Of a stretch of 5,166 bases of DNA, positions 1 to 5,166 are shown piece by piece. Below the pieces are notes generated by a model that saw nothing but the letters and a program-made list of their open reading frames with translations, did no database searches and had not been told where the DNA came from. Source of the stretch: Candidatus Scatomorpha stercoravium (GTDB lineage Bacteria > Bacillota > Clostridia > Oscillospirales > Oscillospiraceae); NCBI GenBank assembly GCA_018716005.1, contig DVKN01000045.1, positions 1-5,166 on the forward strand. Reading direction: 5' to 3'. Each line of letters starts with the position of its first letter. Positions within the stretch are counted from its first letter, which is position 1. A program made the translations under genes and the position numbers.

Positions 1-93
1 GCAGAAAGCCATAAAATCCGCCCTTGCCTGGACGGAAGACTGATTACGTACGAATTAAAAACCTTCAAGCGATATTGGGAGATGAGAGATTAA
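1..93 (+). CDS. Possible C-terminal tail of an upstream gene (partial, unidentified)
   Basis: Reading from base 1, the first frame stays open for 30 codons and stops at TAA (91-93). The tail is mixed polar and aromatic (it ends KRYWEMRD) and matches no family I recognise. The frame starting at base 2 is also open, but only to a TGA at 41-43, so which frame is coding cannot be decided from this fragment. Base composition (about 47% GC) matches the following hydrolase gene rather than the GC-rich genes further right. If the 30-codon frame is real, the gap to the next start codon is only 30 bases and has no terminator, so the two genes would be cotranscribed. No function can be assigned. Confidence 0.35.
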   Translation, partial: AESHKIRPCLDGRLITYELKTFKRYWEMRD

Positions 94-112
94 GAGGCTT
101 GAGCCTAAAAAA

Positions 113-118
113 AGGAGG
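113..118 (+). promoter_or_regulatory. Strong Shine-Dalgarno for the membrane hydrolase gene
   Basis: AGGAGG, extended to AGGAGGGG and preceded by an A-run from 107, lies 5 bases before the ATG at 124. This near-perfect anti-16S match fixes the start of the 704-codon gene. A tiny inverted repeat (AGGCT at 95-99, AGCCT at 102-106) lies just upstream. It has no T-run on the + strand, so it is not a terminator for the preceding frame. Confidence 0.85.
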
Positions 119-123
119 GGAAT

Positions 124-2238
124 ATGAAGAAGCTGACGCTTAAGACGAAGGAAGGCTGCTGGCGGTTACTTATAATCTTCTTAGCTCTCATAGTGCTTTT
201 CAGCTGTGCAGCGAGACTAGTGTCTTCGGATGCAGGTAAAATCAAAGTAAGTCGCGTTACATTTGATTCTCGTGGCGCTACTGTCACCGCAGACCTGTTT
301 TATCCTGCCGGAACCACCGACGAGGATAAACTTCCTGCTGTTCTGGTTGGTCACGGTGCGGGCGTAACAAGAGGCATTATGAAGGGAATAGCGGAAGAAA
401 TCGCTAGGCGCGGCTACGTTGTGCTTAATGTCGACGCATACGGATATGGCATGAGTGAAATGCCGGTTAATGACGACAGCGGGCAGGATAAAGATAATTT
501 TGATTCTAAACTTACGCCCGGCGGTATGCTTGATGCCCTTAACTTTGTGCGCACACTCGAATTCGTTGATCAAACGCGAATAGGTATGGCCGGTCACTCC
601 GCGGGTTCTCGTAGGACCGCTTCTGCAGCAATGCTTGACTGCGGATATCTTACGTTGAATGACCTTCTTATAAATGTCCTGTATGATGACTTTGGCCAAG
701 AGTTTACAGAAGAAGAAATAAAAATGAATGCTGATGAGCTGGCAAAGGATAGGCTCAACGATGATCAGCTCTCGCATTATATGGATATAAAAGAGGAGAC
801 AGAGCTCTGGTATAACACTCGAATGAAGGCGCTTTGCCTCATAGGTAGCAGCGCCGAAAAGATTAGCCTCATACAGACTGTTCTTGTTGGTGGACATGAG
901 GTTCAGCGAAATTGCCAGGTAAACTTCGGTATTGTCACTGGCTACTGGGACTTCAACTATATAGAGTACCCTGAATGGGAGACGACCACCGAAGCGTGGC
1001 ATACAGGCTCTGAAAGTGTGGAGCGGGAAACCTGGTACATAATCGATGATGTTAATGCAACCAGCGAGAAAGTGGGACTAATCAACGAGGCCTCCATACT
1101 CACAAACGACGATTTCAGGGAAGCGGTTGATAACAGAGCCACCAGAATAGCTTGCTATCATTATGAATCGCACTCCAAGAACTTTTTCTCTGCGCAGACC
1201 GCATCCGATATCGTAAGTTACTTTGAACAGACACTCGGCTACAATGGCGGGGAGCTTGGCGACAGCTCCGCGACTCCTCTGGCATCGGATAACATAGTCT
1301 TCTTCTGGCGTGAAGCGTTCAATTTCGCGGCAACTCTGTCTATGATTTGCTTCCTGTTCCCGCTCACGGCGCTTATTTTGAAGACTAACTGGTTTGCTGG
1401 ATGCCAGGGCAGTGTAAAGCCCCTGCCTGCCGGAAGCATCAGTAAAAAGCGATACTGGCTGTTTAATGGGGTTACTGTAATACTGACCTTTGCTGCGATG
1501 TATTACGTTAATAGTCTCTTTGCACCGGGTCTGCCGACATCGGCAGGGTTGCCATTGTTCTCAAGCTGGTGGCTGACTGTCATATTCCTTGCAATAATGG
1601 CTGTCTGCTCCGTTATTCTGGTATTGGTATATTGGAGGCTTGATAAGGCTACAATCGGGACGACTGCACTGGAAAATCTGAACATAAAGCTCAAAATCAG
1701 CTCTATACTGAAAAGTATTCTGCTCAGCATAATACTTCTGATGGCTGCCTATGGCACGCTGATGCTCGTCGAGTATATGTTCGGTGAGGACTTCCGTCTG
1801 TGGATGATGGTTTTCACTGAAATGAAGGCGGAACTTTGGGCGCTCGTCTGGAAATTTGCACTGATGATGTTCCCGAGCTTCCTACTGATAGGTGCGGCGA
1901 CAAACTACACGGTGCGTACAGACATACCCGAATGGCTGGACACTCTGATTGCCGTCGTAGTGAACTCCCTTGGCGTATGGCTTCTCTGCCTCGTCAACTA
2001 CATTTCTTACGCAGGAAGCAATGCGCTGTTCTCGAACTTTACTTCTTCCTACGGATTCATAATCTTCGTACCCCTCACGGTCTATGTCACGAGGAAGATG
2101 TATAAGGTTACGAATAACATATGGATAGCGGCCGCTCTTAACGCTCTGCTGCTCAGTTGGTCGATATGCTCTTGCACAGGATATAACACCAGCCTATTCC
2201 CTGAGCAGACCTGGGTCGGCAACTTCTTCAACATCTAA
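124..2238 (+). CDS. Membrane-anchored alpha/beta hydrolase with C-terminal multi-helix membrane domain
   Basis: This is a 704-residue protein. A basic N-terminus leads into a membrane anchor (about residues 13-32). A lipoprotein reading with Cys28 is possible, but the LFSC sequence is a poor lipobox. An alpha/beta-hydrolase domain follows (about 40-370): HGAG after a hydrophobic strand (His77-Gly78, oxyanion region), the nucleophile elbow GHSAG (157-161, Ser159), a probable catalytic acid Asp276 after strand VNFGIVTG, and a probable catalytic His350 or His346. About eight hydrophobic helices follow (roughly 399-419, 445-465, 482-504, 529-551, 571-590, 607-628, 643-657, 666-684). Positive charges (KKR near 441, RLDK near 505, TRKMYK near 656) fall in alternate loops, so the hydrolase domain and the C-terminus would face outside and the N-terminus inside. 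The substrate is unknown; an ester, peptide or lipid are all possible. The gene is much lower in GC than those to its right. The coding call is secure, the hydrolase fold likely, and the function open. Confidence 0.85.
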   Translation: MKKLTLKTKEGCWRLLIIFLALIVLFSCAARLVSSDAGKIKVSRVTFDSRGATVTADLFYPAGTTDEDKLPAVLVGHGAGVTRGIMKGIAEEIARRGYVVLNVDAYGYGMSEMPVNDDSGQDKDNFDSKLTPGGMLDALNFVRTLEFVDQTRIGMAGHSAGSRRTASAAMLDCGYLTLNDLLINVLYDDFGQEFTEEEIKMNADELAKDRLNDDQLSHYMDIKEETELWYNTRMKALCLIGSSAEKISLIQTVLVGGHEVQRNCQVNFGIVTGYWDFNYIEYPEWETTTEAWHTGSESVERETWYIIDDVNATSEKVGLINEASILTNDDFREAVDNRATRIACYHYESHSKNFFSAQTASDIVSYFEQTLGYNGGELGDSSATPLASDNIVFFWREAFNFAATLSMICFLFPLTALILKTNWFAGCQGSVKPLPAGSISKKRYWLFNGVTVILTFAAMYYVNSLFAPGLPTSAGLPLFSSWWLTVIFLAIMAVCSVILVLVYWRLDKATIGTTALENLNIKLKISSILKSILLSIILLMAAYGTLMLVEYMFGEDFRLWMMVFTEMKAELWALVWKFALMMFPSFLLIGAATNYTVRTDIPEWLDTLIAVVVNSLGVWLLCLVNYISYAGSNALFSNFTSSYGFIIFVPLTVYVTRKMYKVTNNIWIAAALNALLLSWSICSCTGYNTSLFPEQTWVGNFFNI

Positions 2239-2265
2239 TTCTCTTTGTCAAATCTCACACAACCC

Positions 2266-2278
2266 TTGCAAAATGCAA
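2266..2278. repeat. Short inverted repeat in AT-rich spacer, possible operator or promoter region
   Basis: TTGCA (2266-2270) and TGCAA (2274-2278) form a perfect 5-base inverted repeat around AAA. It sits in the AT-rich half of the 125-base spacer between the hydrolase gene and egsA. AATAAT at 2279-2284 resembles a -10 box (5 of 6 bases) but has no convincing -35 at 16-18 bases. TTGCAA (2266-2271) with TAACTT (2289-2294) is a 17-base-spaced but weak alternative. If egsA has its own promoter, this is the most likely place, because only 18 bases separate the downstream T-run from the egsA start codon. Arms this short can arise by chance. Confidence 0.25.
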
Positions 2279-2312
2279 AATAATATGGTAACTTAGTGAT
2301 AGGTTGAGAGTT

Positions 2313-2345
2313 ACGCCCGGCGGCGATGAACCGTCGGGCGTTTTT
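2313..2345 (+). terminator. Intrinsic terminator-like hairpin in the egsA leader
   Basis: Arms 2313-2323 and 2331-2341 pair over 11 positions (one G.U) around a 7-base loop, followed directly by TTTTT (2341-2345) and then ATTT. This is a classic rho-independent terminator shape, located 75 bases after the hydrolase stop codon and 7 bases before the egsA Shine-Dalgarno. The simplest reading is a terminator for the hydrolase transcript. Because there is no room for a promoter between it and egsA, egsA must be transcribed through it, by read-through or attenuation, or from a promoter overlapping the hairpin. A weak alternative pairing (GTAACT 2288-2293 with AGTTAC 2309-2314) would disturb only the base of the stem. 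Confidence 0.75.
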
Positions 2346-2352
2346 ATTTGAA

Positions 2353-2357
2353 AGGAG
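2353..2357 (+). promoter_or_regulatory. Shine-Dalgarno of egsA
   Basis: AGGAG lies 6 bases before the ATG at 2364, which supports that start codon. It begins 7 bases after the T-run of the leader hairpin, so hairpin folding or ribosome loading here could influence each other. Confidence 0.8.
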
Positions 2358-2363
2358 CACGCT

Positions 2364-3608
2364 ATGATTCTCGACTGCGAGCGCTATGTAGGGCCCTGCG
2401 AATGCGGACGGGTGCATACGCTTGAGACGAAGCTGGTGGCCGTCGACTACGGCTGCCTCGCCGATTTCGACCGCTACATGGACGAGTGCGGCCTCCGCGG
2501 CCGGCGCGTCGTCCTCTATGATACCAACACCTACAACCTCCCCGGCATGGTCCACGTCCGGGCAGACAAGGAGATAGTCCTCGAGGCCAGGGGCCTCCAC
2601 TCGGAGAAGGGCGCCATCGAGGCCGTCATGCCCCAGCTCGAGGGCGCGGACGTCATCATCACCGTCGGCAGCGGCACGCTGATGGACTTCGCGCGCTACC
2701 CGGCGTACAAGCTCGGCGTCCCCTTCGTCGCGATTCCCACCCTCGCGAGCAGCGACGGCTTCACCGCGAACATCTGCTCCGTCGTCGTCGACGGCCAGAA
2801 GGAGAGCATCCCGATGAAGGCCCCGCGCCTCGTCGTCGCCGACCTCAACATTATCTCGAAGGCGCCGCAGCACCTGCTCGTGAGCGGCGTCGCGGACATA
2901 CTCGCGAAGTACATATCCCTCGCCGACTGGCGCATAGCGAACATCGCCTCCGGCGAATATTACTGCCCGCGCGTCGCCGGCGTCGCCCGCCGCGCGCTGA
3001 AGCTCATGGCCGGCACCGTCGACCGTATGCTCCGCGGCTTCCAGCCGGACTTCCTCGCCATGACGATGGCGCAGATGCTCGGCGGCCTCTCGATGCAGCT
3101 GCTCAACAATTCCCGCGCCGCCTCCGGCGCTGAGCACCTCATCGCCCACCTTGTGGAGATGAAGCCGCCCCGCTTCGAGAACGCGAACGGCATACACGGC
3201 GAGTGCGTCGGCGTCGGGGCCGTGCTCTGCGCGGAGGAATACCACCGTATGGCCGAGCGCACGCCGAAGACGAAGCCCTATAAGCCCCTCGACGAGGCCT
3301 GGGTGAACGAGAAGTTCGGCCCCCTCGCGCCCGGCATATTCAAGGCCAACGAGGACGACTGCCTCGCCGGCTTCGACCCGCAGAACATCGTCGACCGCTG
3401 GGATGAGATACGCGAGGTCATAGGCGGCATCCCCAGCGCGGAGGAGTTCGCGTGGACGCTCCACGCCCTCGGCGGCAAGTACCGCCTCGAGGACATAGGC
3501 ATAGACGAGAGCCTGCGCGGCGAGGTGCTGGACATCTCCGCCGCCATAAGAAACCGTCTGACGCTCGCGCGTATGCGCCGGGTGCTGGACTTCGGAGAGG
3601 AAGACTGA
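2364..3608 (+). CDS. egsA: sn-Glycerol-1-phosphate dehydrogenase, AraM/EgsA type
   Basis: This 414-residue protein belongs to the iron-containing-alcohol-dehydrogenase/dehydroquinate-synthase-like superfamily. Family members reduce dihydroxyacetone phosphate to sn-glycerol-1-phosphate with NAD(P)H in the cytoplasm; the Bacillus subtilis enzyme AraM is a metal-dependent homodimer. Diagnostic motifs follow AraM order: nucleotide-binding GSGTLMD (102-108), PTLASSDGF (125-133), metal-ligand Asp178 in GVADILAK followed by SLADW (185-189), metal-ligand His258 in SGAEHLIAH, and His278 in GIHGE. The C-terminal part keeps the GG...IGI...R pattern of AraM. Length is slightly above the roughly 390-400 residues I recall for AraM. 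The extra N-terminus carries Cys5 and a CxCGxxH motif (Cys12, Cys14, His18). Codon use is strongly GC-rich, unlike the preceding gene. The LOG gene follows after 6 bases, so the two are probably cotranscribed. The family call is firm; the physiological role of G1P here (for example a prenyl-glycerol lipid) is inference. Confidence 0.93.
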   Translation: MILDCERYVGPCECGRVHTLETKLVAVDYGCLADFDRYMDECGLRGRRVVLYDTNTYNLPGMVHVRADKEIVLEARGLHSEKGAIEAVMPQLEGADVIITVGSGTLMDFARYPAYKLGVPFVAIPTLASSDGFTANICSVVVDGQKESIPMKAPRLVVADLNIISKAPQHLLVSGVADILAKYISLADWRIANIASGEYYCPRVAGVARRALKLMAGTVDRMLRGFQPDFLAMTMAQMLGGLSMQLLNNSRAASGAEHLIAHLVEMKPPRFENANGIHGECVGVGAVLCAEEYHRMAERTPKTKPYKPLDEAWVNEKFGPLAPGIFKANEDDCLAGFDPQNIVDRWDEIREVIGGIPSAEEFAWTLHALGGKYRLEDIGIDESLRGEVLDISAAIRNRLTLARMRRVLDFGEED

Positions 3609-3614
3609 TTCAGG

Positions 3615-4193
3615 ATGAAAATCTGCGTGTTCGGCGCCTCGAGCAGCTCGCTGGCGCGGGTATATTACGACGAGGCCTACGCCCTGGGCGCGATTCTCGC
3701 CCGCCGCGGGCATACGATGGTCTTCGGCGGGGGCACCAGCGGCCTCATGGGCGCGGCGGCGCGCGGGGCCGAGAGCGAGGGCGGCGAGCTCATAGGCGTC
3801 GCGCCGCGCTTCTTCGACGAGCCGGGCATACTGCACCGCTGCACGGAGATGATTTTCACGGAGACGATGTCCGAGCGCAAGAAGACGATGGAGGATATGT
3901 CCGACGCCTTCATAACCCTCCCGGGCGGCATCGGCACCTTCGAGGAATTCTTCGAGGCCCTCACGCTCAAGCAGCTCGGCCGCCACGCGAAGGCCATGGC
4001 CATACTCAACACCAACGGCTATTATAACGAGCTGGAGGCCATGATGGACCGCGCCGTGAGCGAGGAGTTCCTGACCGAGGACGGTAAGGCGCTCTACGCC
4101 GTCTTTACCGACCCCGCCGCGCTCATGGACTACGTCGAGAGCTACCGCGCCGAACCCGAAGAGGTCTGGAAGGAGAAGCTCTTCCGCAGATGA
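3615..4193 (+). CDS. LOG-family nucleoside 5'-monophosphate phosphoribohydrolase
   Basis: This 192-residue protein has the usual length for a LOG (Lonely Guy) / TIGR00730 single-domain Rossmann-fold protein. Characterised members cleave the N-glycosidic bond of AMP or cytokinin nucleotides, releasing base and ribose 5-phosphate; many bacterial ones are annotated as lysine-decarboxylase-like by mistake. Visible motifs are an N-terminal beta strand with phosphate loop (ICVFGASSSS, 3-12), GGGTSGLMG (38-46), Arg88 in SERK, and the signature PGGIGTFEE (103-111), with Glu111 as the family's catalytic acid. The start ATG lies 6 bases after the egsA stop. Purine-rich GGAGAGGAAG (3594-3603) inside the egsA 3' end is the only Shine-Dalgarno candidate and is somewhat distant, which suggests translational coupling. 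A terminator follows 7 bases after the stop. In bacteria the natural role may be nucleotide turnover or cytokinin-like adenine production; the substrate cannot be read from sequence. Confidence 0.92.
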   Translation: MKICVFGASSSSLARVYYDEAYALGAILARRGHTMVFGGGTSGLMGAAARGAESEGGELIGVAPRFFDEPGILHRCTEMIFTETMSERKKTMEDMSDAFITLPGGIGTFEEFFEALTLKQLGRHAKAMAILNTNGYYNELEAMMDRAVSEEFLTEDGKALYAVFTDPAALMDYVESYRAEPEEVWKEKLFRR

Positions 4194-4200
4194 ATATAAT

Positions 4201-4229
4201 AGCGCCGCCCCGGCAGGGACGGCGCTTTT
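4201..4229 (+). terminator. Intrinsic terminator of the egsA-LOG operon, between convergent genes
   Basis: Arms 4201-4211 and 4216-4226 pair (7 bp, one C-A mismatch, then 3 bp) around a 4-base loop, followed by TTTT (4226-4229) and a further CCTTT. It starts 7 bases after the LOG-family stop codon and ends just before the stop codon of the convergent ornithine carbamoyltransferase gene. Read on the - strand, the same stem is followed by the weaker tract TATTATATT, so it may terminate both transcripts, though better on the + strand. Confidence 0.8.
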
Positions 4230-4232
4230 CCT

Positions 4233-5166
4233 TTACAGCCGGTCGCTCAGAGTGGCGGCCATGACGGCTTTTATCGTGTGCAGGCGGTTCTCGGCCTCGT
4301 CGAAGACCACGCTCTGCGGGCTCTCGAAGACCTCGTCCGTGACCTCGAGCGCGTCGAGGCCGTATTTCTCGCCGACCTCGCGGCCTATCGTGGTCTTGTG
4401 GTCGTGGAAGGCGGGCAGGCAGTGCATGAAGATGGCCCCGGGCTTTGCGAGGCTCATGGCCTTCGCGTTCACCTGGTAGGGCAGCAGCGCCTCTATGCGC
4501 TCGCCCCAGGCGTCGGGGCTCTCGCCCATGCTCACCCAGATGTCGGTGTAGACGGCGTCGGCGTCCCGCAGCGCGAGCTCGGGCTCGGTCCAGAATTCGA
4601 GCACCGCGCCGCTCTCGGCGGCGAGCTCCTGTGCGATGTCCTGGAGCTCCTGCGAGGGGAAATACTCGACCGGCGCGCAGGCGGCGAAGTTCACACCGAG
4701 CTTCGCGCAGCCTATCATGAGGGAGTTGCCCATGTTGAAGCGCGCGTCGCCCATGTAGACGAGCTTCCTGCCGGCGAGCGGGCCCAGGTGCTCGCGCATG
4801 GTCAGCATATCAGCGAGTATCTGCGTGGGGTGGAACTCGTCCGTGAGCCCGTTCCAGACGGGGACGGAGGCGTACTCAGCGAGCTCCTCGACGGTCTGCT
4901 GCGCGAAGCCGCGGTACTCTATGCCGTCGAACATCCGCGAGAGCACTCGCGCCGTGTCGGCGACGGACTCCTTCTTCCCGAGCTGCGAGCCGGAGGGGTC
5001 GAGGTAGACGGCGTTCATGCCGAGGTCGAAGGCCGCCGTCTCAAAGGCGCAGCGCGTGCGGGTCGAGGTCTTCTCAAAAATGAGCGCCGCGCTCATCCCC
5101 GCGCAGTAGCGGTGGGCGATGCCGGCCTTCTTCTTGGACTTGAGCTCCGCCGCGAGGTCGATGAGG
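4233..5166 (-). CDS. argF: Ornithine carbamoyltransferase (N-terminus beyond the window)
   Basis: This enzyme joins carbamoyl phosphate and ornithine to give citrulline (arginine synthesis), or runs in reverse in the arginine deiminase pathway. The frame is open to the right edge: residues before the internal Met at 5096 (LIDLAAELKSKK...) match the normal family N-terminal helix, so that Met is not the start. About 310 residues are visible, and some 20-25 are missing compared with the roughly 334-residue E. coli ArgF/ArcB class. All key motifs are present: carbamoyl-phosphate loop STRTR (5052-5066), GIEYRG, FHPTQ (4821-4835), GDARFNMGNS, DIWVSMGE for ornithine binding, HCLP with the active-site Cys (4413-4424), and ENRLHT near the C-terminus. 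It ends at TAA 4233-4235, convergent with the LOG gene. Sequence alone does not separate anabolic argF from catabolic arcB, and neighbours that would decide this lie outside the window. Confidence 0.94.
   Translation of the reverse strand, partial: LIDLAAELKSKKKAGIAHRYCAGMSAALIFEKTSTRTRCAFETAAFDLGMNAVYLDPSGSQLGKKESVADTARVLSRMFDGIEYRGFAQQTVEELAEYASVPVWNGLTDEFHPTQILADMLTMREHLGPLAGRKLVYMGDARFNMGNSLMIGCAKLGVNFAACAPVEYFPSQELQDIAQELAAESGAVLEFWTEPELALRDADAVYTDIWVSMGESPDAWGERIEALLPYQVNAKAMSLAKPGAIFMHCLPAFHDHKTTIGREVGEKYGLDALEVTDEVFESPQSVVFDEAENRLHTIKAVMAATLSDRL

Noticed and set aside
95..106. Inverted repeat AGGCT-TG-AGCCT just after the first stop codon, as a terminator
   Set aside because: The stem is only 4-5 bp and is followed by A residues, not T residues, on the + strand.
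217..1002. 261-codon frame on the - strand
   Set aside because: It is antisense to the hydrolase domain, which has the catalytic motif, a strong ribosome binding site and a membrane-anchor start. The antisense product shows no motif.
2245..2294. A defined sigma-70 promoter for egsA (TTGTCA at 2245-2250 or TTGCAA at 2266-2271 as -35)
   Set aside because: Neither -35 candidate has a good -10 at 16-18 bases. The best -10-like hexamer (AATAAT, 2279-2284) lacks a -35. I note the region as a possible promoter but do not assign one.
512..2323. 13-base identity TTACGCCCGGCGG at 512-524 (inside the hydrolase gene) and 2311-2323 (left arm of the leader hairpin)
   Set aside because: One 13-base match in a 5 kb window is not far from chance expectation, and nothing else around the two copies is shared.
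2235..3986. 583-codon stop-free frame on the - strand
   Set aside because: It lies opposite egsA and most of the LOG gene, both of which carry full family motifs. Its translation is an Ala/Glu/Val/Arg/His-rich stretch with no recognisable domain, as expected from the antisense of GC-rich codons, and I see no reason to believe it is expressed.
3452..4027. 191-codon frame on the + strand spanning the egsA-LOG junction
   Set aside because: It overlaps both genes in another frame and its product is Arg/Gly/Ala/His-rich low-complexity sequence, a typical shadow of GC-rich coding DNA.
4233..5096. Ornithine carbamoyltransferase starting at the Met at 5096
   Set aside because: The frame stays open upstream to the window edge, and those residues match the family's normal N-terminal helix. 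Starting at 5096 would remove that helix and leave STRTR only ten residues from the start.

Overview
The window holds four recognisable protein-coding genes, two intrinsic-terminator-like hairpins, and possibly the tail of a fifth gene at the left edge. No tRNA, rRNA, CRISPR array, insertion sequence or phage gene is visible. Strong AGGAGG-type ribosome binding sites, tight gene packing, an AraM-type glycerol-1-phosphate dehydrogenase and heavy use of the ATA isoleucine codon in otherwise GC-rich genes suggest a GC-rich anaerobic bacterium. A clostridial (Oscillospirales-like) gut lineage is my best guess. Synergistota cannot be excluded, because nothing here is a taxonomic marker.

Left part (1-2238, + strand): a short open frame that may end an upstream gene is followed 30 bases later by a 704-residue membrane protein. 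That protein has an N-terminal membrane anchor, an alpha/beta-hydrolase domain with a GHSAG nucleophile elbow, and about eight C-terminal membrane helices. This segment is clearly lower in GC (about 45-50% in sampled lines) than the rest. Its substrate cannot be named from sequence.

Middle (2239-4234, + strand): a 125-base AT-rich spacer ends in a GC-rich hairpin plus T-run that lies only a few bases before the next gene's Shine-Dalgarno. Next come egsA/araM (sn-glycerol-1-phosphate dehydrogenase, 414 aa) and, 6 bases downstream, a LOG-family nucleotide phosphoribohydrolase (192 aa). These two form a probable bicistronic operon in GC-rich DNA (high 60s % in sampled lines) that closes with a terminator at 4201-4229.

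Right part (4233-5166, - strand): ornithine carbamoyltransferase (argF or arcB) converges on that terminator and runs off the right edge, lacking only about 20-25 N-terminal residues. It would serve arginine synthesis or the arginine deiminase pathway, and shows no obvious functional link to the + strand pair.

I found no convincing new biological system. The points most worth a second look are the hydrolase-plus-eight-helix architecture, the terminator-like hairpin sitting in the egsA leader, the CxCGxxH motif at the EgsA N-terminus, and the ATA codon preference despite high GC.
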